Shown: in pieces, positions 19,290 to 25,937 of the stretch | Position numbering within the stretch: position 1 is the first letter of the stretch | How the letters are laid out: each line of letters opens with the position of its first letter | Origin: Alkalihalobacillus sp. YIM B00296 | GTDB taxonomy: Bacteria > Bacillota > Bacilli > Bacillales > Fictibacillaceae | DNA: 34,387 nt | Reading direction: 5' to 3' | Assembly (NCBI RefSeq): GCF_020179385.1 | Contig: NZ_JAIBLJ010000035.1 | Coordinates: 1 to 34,387, forward strand | Notes under the pieces: model-generated | What the model was told of the DNA's origin: nothing | The model's database searches: none | The model's input: the letters and a program-made list of their open reading frames with translations, nothing else | Position numbers and translations under genes: made by a program

Positions 19290-19320
19290 TTGAATAAGCC
19301 ATATCTTTTTCTGGTATAAT
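19290..19320 (+). promoter_or_regulatory. Promoter candidate of the HEXXH protein gene
   Basis: TGGTATAAT (19312-19320) is a perfect extended -10. TTGAAT (19290-19295) stands 19 bp upstream of the hexamer, slightly long but tolerable with an extended -10. Confidence 0.6.
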
Positions 19321-19363
19321 GTAATAATATACTTATTAGATTATTTATAGGGGTGTAGGGTAA

Positions 19364-19732
19364 TTGGTAACAAACGATGTTTTCATGAAATTGGTAGAAG
19401 TCGCTGAGAAAATGGATTGTAAGGTTGTTTTCGGTGGGGACAAGAAAATCAGCTTCAACCCTAATATGACGATTACTGTTCCGCTATCCGCCACTTTGGA
19501 AAACGCGTACGCACTTGCCCATGAAATCGGCCATCTGATTGATTATAAAAATGGGGAATTGGATCATGATAACTGGTTGAATGATTGGTCCTACCGGGTT
19601 ACTGTAGAGATGAGTGCCTGGGTTCACGCCTACAAGCTTTTAAATGGGCTGGGTATATCAACAGACGGATATCATGCACATGTGGAACAAAAGCTTTCGA
19701 CCTATTTCCAGCATCATGAAGTAGTAGTTTAG
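19364..19732 (+). CDS. Small HEXXH metalloprotein, ImmA/IrrE-like
   Basis: A 122-residue protein with a zinc-protease helix H53-E-I-G-H57 in YALAHEIGHLID, followed by an alternating loop and a helix VTVEMSAWVHAYKLL. That helix offers Glu as a possible third ligand, the arrangement of the ImmA/IrrE (DUF955) peptidase core. There is no helix-turn-helix, no signal peptide and no partner repressor next to it, so its substrate is unknown. The start is TTG 19364 behind GGGGTGTAGGG; an ATG at 19385 in frame has no ribosome binding site. It is transcribed alone, between repeats R1c and R2b. Family membership is a motif-level inference. Confidence 0.75.
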   Translation: MVTNDVFMKLVEVAEKMDCKVVFGGDKKISFNPNMTITVPLSATLENAYALAHEIGHLIDYKNGELDHDNWLNDWSYRVTVEMSAWVHAYKLLNGLGISTDGYHAHVEQKLSTYFQHHEVVV

Positions 19733-19799
19733 CTATATATCCAAAGTGAAAAACCATACAAATCGGAACGTCTTCCTCACAGAAGGCGTTTTATTTTAC

Positions 19800-19952
19800 G
19801 GCTAAGAAAGTATAAAAATTTTGGTTGCGGTGAAGGAATGTCTAGCTCCACTGCCCAACCACTTGGATCACTTCAGTCCTCCCGCGGCGGCCACAGCCTC
19901 CTCGTCGGACTTCCAGTGACCTTCGTGGCTGACCAGGGCGCTTGCGCTTTTT
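19800..19952 (+). repeat. Dispersed repeat R2, copy b
   Basis: Nearly identical to 15390-15541 and in the same orientation. It has the same landmarks, ending CAGGGCGCTTGCGCTTTT. The end resembles the GGCGCTTGCGCTTTTC terminus of a repeat common in Bacillaceae (from memory). It contains no real gene although a short frame is open through it. Confidence 0.85.
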
Positions 19953-20002
19953 TTTTCTTTAAATGTTACGATATAGAAAATTGTGAAAAAGGTGAAGTTT
20001 CA

Positions 20003-20265
20003 ATGGGAATTACGATTAAACGGTCATTATTGTTTGGTTTATTTGCTTATATCATTTTTATTCCCTTAAATATCAGTTGGTATCTGACATATATGAGGTA
20101 TATGGTTTTGAGGGCTCTCTTCATACGGTTCAAAATGGTGATCTTTTCTTTCGTAATGTGGTCTACCTTTATCAGCATAAAGATATAATGGCCGGTAGTA
20201 TAGTGATCCTTACAATCATAGTCGCTTTTTTCGTTCAGGTTCTGCGCCTGAAGAAACACATATAA
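20003..20265 (+). pseudogene. Frameshifted small membrane protein
   Basis: From ATG 20003 (AAGGTGAAG 5-8 bases upstream) a frame reads MGITIKRSLLFGLFAYIIFIPLNI, a basic start plus one membrane helix. It then becomes less protein-like before its stop at 20188. Another frame, open from about 20038 to the TAA at 20265, reads a polar loop, a second helix (AGSIVILTIIVAFFVQVL) and a basic tail RLKKHI. Joined by one frameshift at about 20040-20080 they make a coherent two-helix protein of about 87 residues. I do not recognise the family. The alternative is that only the 61-residue frame 1 product is made. Confidence 0.45.
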
Positions 20266-20288
20266 GGTCATAAAGAATTTACTGGACC

Positions 20289-20333
20289 AAAAAAATTAAA
20301 AGGGTCACCTTATTCATAAGGATTGACCCTTTC
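20289..20333 (-). terminator. Terminator of the SASP gene
   Basis: AAAGGGTCA-CCTTA and TAAGG-AT-TGACCCTTT form a long stem. On the minus strand it is followed by TTTTAATTTTTTT and lies about 35 bp after the SASP stop. It is also convergent with the preceding plus-strand gene. Confidence 0.85.
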
Positions 20334-20367
20334 ACCAAGAAGAGGCACTAGCAAGATGGACATGGGA

Positions 20368-20565
20368 TTAACGTCCGCCGCCTAATTGTGCTTGTGCTTG
20401 TTGAACGAGACGCTTAGTGATTTCTCCTCCGACAGAACCGTTTTGGCGAGAGCTAGTGTCTGGTCCAAGTTGTACACCGAATTCAGAAGCGATTTCAGTT
20501 TTCATTGCGTTGATTGCTCCTTGTGCACCTGGTACCACTAGTTGTTGGTTGTTGTTTCGTGCCAT
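20368..20565 (-). CDS. Alpha/beta-type small acid-soluble spore protein
   Basis: A 65-residue DNA-binding protein that coats spore DNA in the A-like form and protects it from UV and heat; degraded by the Gpr protease at germination. The sequence has both conserved family blocks: [10 protein letters not shown] (22-31), containing the Gpr cleavage site, and [16 protein letters not shown] (43-58). The length is normal. The ATG at 20565 follows AGAGGTGAA. A sigma-G-type promoter is visible at 20620-20649. It is monocistronic. Exact orthology within the ssp family cannot be set from the sequence alone. Confidence 0.96.
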   Translation of the reverse strand: MARNNNQQLVVPGAQGAINAMKTEIASEFGVQLGPDTSSRQNGSVGGEITKRLVQQAQAQLGGGR

Positions 20566-20619
20566 TTCAATTCACCTCTATTCTACTTCGAGTAAGTGGA
20601 GGTATTTACCACTTATGGT

Positions 20620-20649
20620 TAGTATGAATAGGGGCTCTTTTTTTATTCA
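20620..20649 (-). promoter_or_regulatory. Sigma-G (forespore) promoter of the SASP gene
   Basis: On the minus strand TGAATA (20649-20644), exactly 17 bp, then CATACTA (20626-20620). This fits the sigma-G consensus of SASP genes (TGMATA and CATnnTA) at the right spacing, about 55 bp before the start. Confidence 0.8.
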
Positions 20650-20748
20650 TACATAATGCGGTAAATAAAGGAAAAAGTGATTGAAGAGGTTCATGTGGTG
20701 GAGCATCCACAAGGAAGAAATTTTTGATTATTTTGAATTAATTAACAT

Positions 20749-20777
20749 TTTACAATAAATTCCAATTTAGTTAAACT
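20749..20777 (+). promoter_or_regulatory. Promoter candidate of lipoprotein gene 1
   Basis: TTTACA (20749-20754), 17-bp spacer, TAAACT (20772-20777), about 38 bp before the start codon. The region is AT-rich, so this is tentative. Confidence 0.45.
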
Positions 20778-20814
20778 ATGTTTTGCTAGTAAAATACATA
20801 AGGGGGATAAAATG

Positions 20815-21366
20815 ATGAAAAAACTTTTTGCTTTTTCAATGCTCTTTTTGCTCGTGTTTGCTGCAGCGTGTGGAAATGACGACTCAGCAATAGGAACGAA
20901 AGATGAAGGCGAAAAAAAGGTTGATAAGACTGAACTGAAGTCTACGCTACTGGATTTCCAACTTGAAGTTACCGATGTGTTAAAAGAAAATCATAAACCA
21001 TTTGCAGAATTTGAGGCGATTAAAGCTCAAATGAACGACTCAGAAGTCGCTGAGGAAGAAAAGCCTTCTGAAGAAGAAGCTCAAGCGGCATTGGATGCTG
21101 CTAAAGAAGCTGGTCCTAAAGCTGCTGAAGCCCTCCGAGGAATGGAGATTCCTAGTGAACTTTCACAATACGAGGAAGATCTTCAATCTGCATTAGAGGA
21201 TGCGGCAATGTCTTATGAAAAACGTGCAGAAACTGTATCTCTTGAAGCGGCAGAAGACGTACAAGCAGAAGCGAATCAATTGTTTGCGAGCTTTGAAGAG
21301 AAATTCGGTAAACCATTCGAAAATCTTGATTTGCTATCACCTAAATTCAAAACTGAACTCGAATAA
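20815..21366 (+). CDS. Predicted lipoprotein 1, paralogue of the next gene
   Basis: A 183-residue protein with a lipoprotein signal (KKLFAFSMLFLLVFAAAC, lipid Cys near residue 19). A very acidic, mostly helical mature part follows, rich in Glu and Ala. No catalytic motif is visible. Its core (KSTLLDFQLEVTDVL) aligns with KSSLDDFQNEVNTLI of the downstream lipoprotein, and the C-termini also agree (LL.PKF versus IDKPEF), so they are tandem duplicates. The start 20815 is preferred over ATG 20812, because GGGGGA (20802-20807) then has 7-base spacing. A terminator separates the two genes. Function unknown; located on the outer face of the membrane. Confidence 0.85.
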   Translation: MKKLFAFSMLFLLVFAAACGNDDSAIGTKDEGEKKVDKTELKSTLLDFQLEVTDVLKENHKPFAEFEAIKAQMNDSEVAEEEKPSEEEAQAALDAAKEAGPKAAEALRGMEIPSELSQYEEDLQSALEDAAMSYEKRAETVSLEAAEDVQAEANQLFASFEEKFGKPFENLDLLSPKFKTELE

Positions 21367-21376
21367 TATACCATTC

Positions 21377-21408
21377 AAACCATCTATCATTGGATAGGTG
21401 GTTTTTAT
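21377..21408 (+). terminator. Terminator of lipoprotein gene 1
   Basis: ACCATCTATC pairs with GGATAGGTGGT around ATT, followed by TTTTTAT. Confidence 0.88.
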
Positions 21409-21491
21409 ATGGAAAGAGGTTTAGAAATTTTTGTTTTAAAATGACAGTATTAAGGAATCAACTCTATAGAGTCAGGATAGGAGGTGAAAAA

Positions 21492-22052
21492 ATGAGACGT
21501 AAAAAATTCTGTGTCCTTCTCTTCAATTGTTTGATTACAGCAATCATTTTAACTGCATGCTCAAGTGAGGAAGGGAACAGTACGTCGAATAATGAAGCGA
21601 ATAACGGAATTCAAATCGCCGATGAAAAAGTAAAATCGTCATTAGATGATTTTCAAAATGAAGTGAATACATTAATCGAAAAGTATGATGACGACTTCAA
21701 AAAATTCACAAAATCGGTAGAACAGAAAGCAGATGATTTAAGTAACGAGGATTTACAAGCTTTGAAAAATGAAGCTTCACAATCGAGTGAGCAGTTGGCG
21801 GAGGGGTTGAGAAACTTAGAAATACTGTCTGAACTGGAAGCATACAGCAACGATCTGAAGGAATCACTCAACGATCTTGCTGATCGATTTGAAGCTCGGA
21901 GTGAGGAATTGGATAATGAAGATGTAGAAGAGGCTCTCGATAAAACAAAAAGGGTCTCAGAGATCGTCTTGTCAGAATTTAAGGGAGCGGTTGGTTCCAT
22001 TTATGAATCCCTCGGGATCGATAAGCCTGAATTCATCAAAGAAACGGAATGA
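21492..22052 (+). CDS. Predicted lipoprotein 2
   Basis: A 186-residue protein with a lipoprotein signal (RRKKFCVLLFNCLITAIILTAC, lipid Cys at about residue 23) followed by a Ser/Asn-rich linker and an acidic helical domain. It resembles lipoprotein 1 in length, layout and core residues, although identity is low by eye. The start ATG 21492 is set by AGGAGGTGAA directly upstream and by the signal peptide; the frame is open further upstream, but that part is not signal-like. It has its own terminator at 22066-22094. The promoter is not clear in the 90-bp gap. No family is recognised. Confidence 0.85.
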   Translation: MRRKKFCVLLFNCLITAIILTACSSEEGNSTSNNEANNGIQIADEKVKSSLDDFQNEVNTLIEKYDDDFKKFTKSVEQKADDLSNEDLQALKNEASQSSEQLAEGLRNLEILSELEAYSNDLKESLNDLADRFEARSEELDNEDVEEALDKTKRVSEIVLSEFKGAVGSIYESLGIDKPEFIKETE

Positions 22053-22065
22053 TAGCCAAACCAAA

Positions 22066-22094
22066 GGAGTTGCTGCTTTTGCAGCAACTTTTTA
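22066..22094 (+). terminator. Terminator of lipoprotein gene 2
   Basis: AGTTGCTGC (22068-22076) and GCAGCAACT (22081-22089) form a perfect stem with a TTTT loop and a T-tail. Confidence 0.92.
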
Positions 22095-22104
22095 TCGTTG
22101 GGAT

Positions 22105-22205
22105 ATTTTCGGAATTCACATCTTTTCTACGGGCGATCATCAAGCCTCTTCGCTCGTGACTGCTGCTTCAGGGCGTTTCCGCTTTTATTACGGAATTTCT
22201 GCGTT
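22105..22205. repeat. Degenerate mosaic of dispersed repeats
   Basis: The segment has CTACGGGCGATCATCAAGCC, CTTCGCTCGTGACTG and CAGGGCGTTTCCGCTTTT. The first part resembles reversed repeat R1 (compare 25595-25620) and the last part resembles the R2 terminus. It is probably a decayed or composite copy; similarity is judged by eye. Confidence 0.4.
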
Positions 22206-22264
22206 AGGCCATAAGCAGTATGCTAAACTCTAATTACGTTTAAATGTAAAAATGTTGAAAAAAT

Positions 22265-22296
22265 ATCAACCGATCAAATATTCAGTCGTCTATATA
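22265..22296 (+). promoter_or_regulatory. Candidate ECF-type autoregulatory promoter
   Basis: ATCAAC (22265-22270), exactly 16 bp, then CGTC (22287-22290) followed by TATATAA. Core AAC-N16-CGTC is the pattern of several Bacillus ECF sigma promoters. Predicted transcription would start near 22298, leaving a short leader before the sigma gene. Confidence 0.5.
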
Positions 22297-22327
22297 AGGA
22301 AAGGTCAATATGGGGAGAGGGTCGGTA

Positions 22328-22912
22328 ATGGAGAACTTTCGGAAGGTTCTGCAGGAAAAGCAGACGTTCAGTTTAGAAAGCTTACGTTTATATAAAGAAG
22401 AAATTATGGAGGAGGTCGTCGATTATTTCGGTGACCGGTTGACCCGTGTCGCTTATACATATGTAAAAGACTGGGGAAAAGCAGAAGATATCGTACAAGA
22501 AGTATTCATCACATGTTATTCGAAGCTTGAAACCTTTCGCGGCGAAGGATCTTTGAAGAACTGGCTTTATAAAATTACAGTGAATCGATGTAAAGATCAT
22601 TTAAAAAGCTGGTCATATCGGAATGTTTGGTTTGCCAACCCGTTCACCTTTTTCAAACAGGAAAGTAGTGATCAATCCCCTGAACTCCGTTTGATTGTAG
22701 AAGATGAACTTAACCAGCTGGCTGAGTGGGTTCTTCAGCTGCCTCTTAAATATCGAGAGCTGATCATTTTATTTTATCAGGAAGAAATGTCACTGAATGA
22801 AATAAGTGAAATGCTTCATATCAAGACTTCCACAATAAAGTCCCGTTTGTTCCAAGCACGAAAATTATTACGGACACAATTAGAGAAAGGGGAAGAAGCT
22901 GGTGGAAGATAA
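22328..22912 (+). CDS. ECF-type RNA polymerase sigma factor
   Basis: A 194-residue sigma-70 family protein. Region 2 is seen in the first half (RLTRVAYTYVKDWGKAEDIVQEVF, the -10 binding and core-binding helices). Region 4 is in the second half (LPLKYRELIILFYQEEMSLNEISEMLHIKTSTIKSRLFQARK, with a helix-turn-helix for the -35); shown here in parts only as landmarks. There is no region 1 or 3, as expected for ECF factors. I choose ATG 22328 with GGGGAGAGGG 6 bases upstream. An ATG at 22310 is in frame, but would lie only about a dozen bases after the predicted transcription start. The next gene overlaps by 11 bp. It is not obviously orthologous to a named Bacillus sigma. Confidence 0.9.
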   Translation: MENFRKVLQEKQTFSLESLRLYKEEIMEEVVDYFGDRLTRVAYTYVKDWGKAEDIVQEVFITCYSKLETFRGEGSLKNWLYKITVNRCKDHLKSWSYRNVWFANPFTFFKQESSDQSPELRLIVEDELNQLAEWVLQLPLKYRELIILFYQEEMSLNEISEMLHIKTSTIKSRLFQARKLLRTQLEKGEEAGGR

Positions 22913-23558
22913 GCTGAAAGATCTTGATAAAATCATGGAAAAGGCAGTTTATCAAAAGAAACGATTTTCTGAAGAGAAAAAACAAAACGTCATGAAACGC
23001 ATACGTGAACAACAGAAAACATCGTTCTCAGAGAAGTATGAATGGATCATGAAACCGGCGTTAAGTATTTCCGTATGCATTCTCCTTCTTGTGGTTTCAA
23101 TCAGCTTTATTCTCCAACCGCCTGAACCAAAGGAGCGAAGTGAAGGAGAATTCCTTCAGAAAACCAATACAGGTGAAGAAGTGACGAGTCTGCCCTTGAT
23201 CAATAAGGTGTCACATATCGCTAAACGAGAAGACAAGCGGGTCGAAAATGTATCCGTTTCGAAAAATGACAAGTATGTCCTTCTGAATATACAAGTTACT
23301 CCAGGTTCTGATCGCTCGAAAATCAAAGAAACAGTGGAAAACATGTTCTATAATGGCTCTGAATTATACCAAAATAAAAATTCAGAACAATTGCAAGAGA
23401 TCGGTGCTCCGTGGAATGATTATACGGTCGATATCACCATAATAGAAAACCTTGACCGAAAAGGGGTATATGACCATACACAAAAAGAAACAACATTATT
23501 AAGAGGCATAAAATCAACCAATCAAGATCATATAAACTGGATTGATCAAGAGAGATAG
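22902..23558 (+). CDS. Membrane-anchored anti-sigma factor candidate
   Basis: A 218-residue protein with a highly charged cytoplasmic N-terminus (1-50), a single membrane helix at about 52-71 (ALSISVCILLLVVSISFIL) and a C-terminal domain of about 145 residues predicted outside. This is the layout of single-pass anti-sigma factors. The zinc HxxxCxxC motif of ZAS anti-sigmas is absent. The GTG start at 22902 overlaps the sigma gene by 11 bp, so the two are translationally coupled. The anti-sigma role is inferred from position and topology. The outer domain could be the sensor; its ligand is unknown. Confidence 0.75.
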   Translation: MEDKLKDLDKIMEKAVYQKKRFSEEKKQNVMKRIREQQKTSFSEKYEWIMKPALSISVCILLLVVSISFILQPPEPKERSEGEFLQKTNTGEEVTSLPLINKVSHIAKREDKRVENVSVSKNDKYVLLNIQVTPGSDRSKIKETVENMFYNGSELYQNKNSEQLQEIGAPWNDYTVDITIIENLDRKGVYDHTQKETTLLRGIKSTNQDHINWIDQER

Positions 23559-23592
23559 GATTGTACAGAGTTTGGAGTAAAGGGGGGTTCAT

Positions 23593-24462
23593 ATGAGATT
23601 CTTTTGCAACCAGGTATTACGTTTTGCTTGTATCGTCATCGGAATCGTCCTGATGGCTGGTTTACCGATGCTTTTGCCTTCAGGGGGATCGTTCCATCTG
23701 AATTGGATGGCTTATTTTCAAAGCATAGAGGAAATCATTTCAGGCCTATTCCATATTCAAGAGGTTACATATAACACGGAAGGTACAGAACGGAAACTAT
23801 TAACACAGCTTATGAATATCGGAACTTATTCAGTGACCATAGTGGTCGGAGCGATTTTATTGGCTTTCATCGCGGCAGCTATTCTGACATTTATTACGAT
23901 GTTGCTTCCGCCAAAATGGATCAGAAAGATAAAGGTAGGAACGTTCATTTTAGAATCGATTCCGGATATTCTCATCATCCTCACCTGTCAGCTATTCGTC
24001 GTCTGGCTGTATAAAAAGACCGGTCTGTTATTTTTTGAGATTGCCTCATTACCAGGCCAACCGATTTATGCATTACCGATCCTCTGTCTATCGATCCTGC
24101 CGATGATCCAATATTTTAAAGTGATGATCTCAATCGTGGAAGGGGAACTGGAGAAGCAATATGTGGAATTGGCGAAAGCGAAAGGGGTTCTAAAACAAAA
24201 GATATTGCTCGTGCACGTATTAAGAAATTCACTGGCAAGCCTGTTGAACTATTCCAAAACCGTGATCTGGTTCATGCTATCAAACTTGTTAATCCTTGAA
24301 TACATCTTCAATATCAATGGTATCATGCGATTTTTATTAGAATATCTGAACCCGGTCATTTTTGCATGGAGCCTGTTGGCGATCTTCATTCCGATGTTCT
24401 TATTATTTGTAATAGGGCAGTGGCTGCTTGAAAGATTTACGAATGAAAAGGTCGTGATGTAG
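23593..24462 (+). CDS. ABC transporter permease, DppB/OppB-like
   Basis: A 289-residue integral membrane protein with about six hydrophobic segments. A cytoplasmic EAA-type loop is seen in the second half (YVELAKAKGVLKQK, followed by ILLVHVLRNS), the docking site for an ABC ATPase in binding-protein-dependent importers. The first outer segment between helices 1 and 2 is about 50 residues, like dipeptide/oligopeptide permeases. It starts 34 bp after the anti-sigma gene with a good ribosome binding site and is followed without any gap by a second permease. No ATPase or solute-binding protein lies nearby. Substrate unknown; peptide or nickel type is a family-level guess. Confidence 0.82.
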   Translation: MRFFCNQVLRFACIVIGIVLMAGLPMLLPSGGSFHLNWMAYFQSIEEIISGLFHIQEVTYNTEGTERKLLTQLMNIGTYSVTIVVGAILLAFIAAAILTFITMLLPPKWIRKIKVGTFILESIPDILIILTCQLFVVWLYKKTGLLFFEIASLPGQPIYALPILCLSILPMIQYFKVMISIVEGELEKQYVELAKAKGVLKQKILLVHVLRNSLASLLNYSKTVIWFMLSNLLILEYIFNINGIMRFLLEYLNPVIFAWSLLAIFIPMFLLFVIGQWLLERFTNEKVVM

Positions 24463-25506
24463 ATGGTCAAAAGACTGTTTAAGAACGGTTACTTCCTTAT
24501 CGGGTTCCTCTTTATCTTCGTATTGTGTTCAATCAGCTTGCTACATACGTTCGTTTGGGATAATCATATCGCACAAACGCAGATCCTTTACGAAAATGGG
24601 AGAGCAGTCGAAGGTTCCCCGATTTCTCCTAAACTAGACATTCCATTAGGGACGAACGTATTAGGATTCCATATGACTCATATGATATCTGTTGGTGCCA
24701 AATATACGATCGGTTTCGCTGTCTTGATCGCTTTCATCCGTTTACTTGCATCCATGGTATTCGGTGTCCTTTACGGCGCTTATTTTTTTAAGTTCAGAAA
24801 ATATGTGACCTGGATGGTGGATGTATTCAATTATGTGCCGGTTACATTGCTTGCCTTATTCATCCTGACCCCTTTTTTAGTCGAGGTTCCTACAGGGTTC
24901 GATTATACGTTTTGGGAAAGGGTTTGGATTGAAGTCATCATTCTTGCCCTGATTGCCGTACCTCCTACCTCGATTTTTATTGGAAATGAAATGGGGAGGA
25001 TCTTTAGTCATGAATTCATCGATGGAGCGAAGGTCATAGGCGGAAGCAGGCTGCATATTCTTTGGAAACATGTCAGGCCGCATATCCAGCCGCAATTATG
25101 GATCATCTTTATGCAGCAGCTTGTACAGACGATGCTCGTACTTGCACACCTTGGATTTTTCAAAATTTTCTTTGGAGGAACAAACATGAGCTTCGATCCA
25201 CTTTTCGCTGATCCTCCTCAGTCGATATCTTATGAATGGTCCGGCCTGATCGGGGATGGGATGAGGCATTTGACTGTCAGTCCCTGGGTCGTGCTTGTCC
25301 CGATCATTTTCTTTGCTTTGACGATCCTTGCGATGAACTTCATGCTTGAAGGGCTCAAGACAGTTACAGAAAACTGGCGTGTTGATCTTAGACCAGAAAA
25401 ATCGGTGAACCAATCCATCAACCAGGTATCGGAAGACAAACAATTCATTCCCTTGAAACAAGGAGCGGTCCAACGTCTTGAGTTGAGACTGGAGCATAAA
25501 GAATAA
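24463..25506 (+). CDS. ABC transporter permease, DppC/OppC-like
   Basis: A 347-residue membrane protein pairing with the preceding permease. An N-terminal helix (17-36 region) is followed by a long outer segment holding PLGTNVLGFHMTHMI, akin to the PLGTDxLGRD motif of OppC/DppC proteins. It then has several helices and an EAA-type loop (FIDGAKVIGGSRLHILWKHV). A hydrophilic C-terminal tail of about 40 residues (from WRVDLRPEKS) is longer than usual. The ATG directly abuts the upstream TAG, so both permeases are made together. It lacks a local ATPase, which must be supplied from elsewhere or be absent. Confidence 0.82.
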   Translation: MVKRLFKNGYFLIGFLFIFVLCSISLLHTFVWDNHIAQTQILYENGRAVEGSPISPKLDIPLGTNVLGFHMTHMISVGAKYTIGFAVLIAFIRLLASMVFGVLYGAYFFKFRKYVTWMVDVFNYVPVTLLALFILTPFLVEVPTGFDYTFWERVWIEVIILALIAVPPTSIFIGNEMGRIFSHEFIDGAKVIGGSRLHILWKHVRPHIQPQLWIIFMQQLVQTMLVLAHLGFFKIFFGGTNMSFDPLFADPPQSISYEWSGLIGDGMRHLTVSPWVVLVPIIFFALTILAMNFMLEGLKTVTENWRVDLRPEKSVNQSINQVSEDKQFIPLKQGAVQRLELRLEHKE

Positions 25507-25579
25507 ATGTTCTTTGATCGCATATTTGTGTAGCTGCTTTAGACGAATACCGTTTAAAGCAATTTTTTTATTTCAAGCT

Positions 25580-25752
25580 TTTATTTTGCAGACCGGCGAT
25601 TCGCAAGCCTCCTCACTTGCACAGGATGTGCTGGCTTCGACGTTCACTACAGGACGTGGTGGTTTTTAGTCTAAGATCCTTAAATTGTTGGTCGTTGCGG
25701 GATCTCATCTGACTCCATTTTCCTGAAGAGTGTCGCGAATTTCATTTATCAC
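25580..25752 (-). repeat. Dispersed repeat R1, copy d (reverse)
   Basis: A reverse-oriented copy. GGCGATTCGCAAGCCTCCTC, the double-hairpin module and AAGATCCTTAAATTG are visible, as is the end GTGTCGCGAATTTCA, which matches the GAAATTCGCGA end of copy c. It fills most of the gap before hom, together with AT-rich DNA and the hom promoter. Confidence 0.75.
25619..25675 (-). repeat. Double-hairpin RTCCT element, copy E (reverse)
   Basis: Hairpin GCAC-AGGAT-GTGC (25619-25631), outer stem CTTCGAC (25635-25641) / GTCTAAG (25669-25675, one mismatch), enclosing CACTAC-AGGAC-GTGGTG (25645-25661) where a C-to-T change is tolerated as a G-U pair. Confidence 0.8.
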
Positions 25753-25851
25753 ATTGACTACAATCATGTGAGCGCCTTATTTTTTCAAAAAAATTTTCGT
25801 TGATGTAGAGCGAAAGAAAACCCTTACATGAATAATATTAGAAATCTCCTA

Positions 25852-25880
25852 TTGTCATAGTCCTCAAACTCCAATATAAT
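25852..25880 (+). promoter_or_regulatory. hom: Promoter of hom-thrC-thrB
   Basis: TTGTCA (25852-25857), exactly 17 bp, then TATAAT (25875-25880), about 58 bp before hom. No T-box or other leader structure is evident between promoter and gene. Confidence 0.82.
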
Positions 25881-25937
25881 GTCCTCTAACGAAGAACAAA
25901 GGTATTTACCAGAAAAACAAATAGAAAGGTTGGTTGG

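Noticed and set aside
18835-19363. tRNA-Arg next to an ImmA-like gene as a mobile element attachment site
   Set aside because: No integrase, no direct repeat of the tRNA 3' end and no phage or ICE genes are present in the window.
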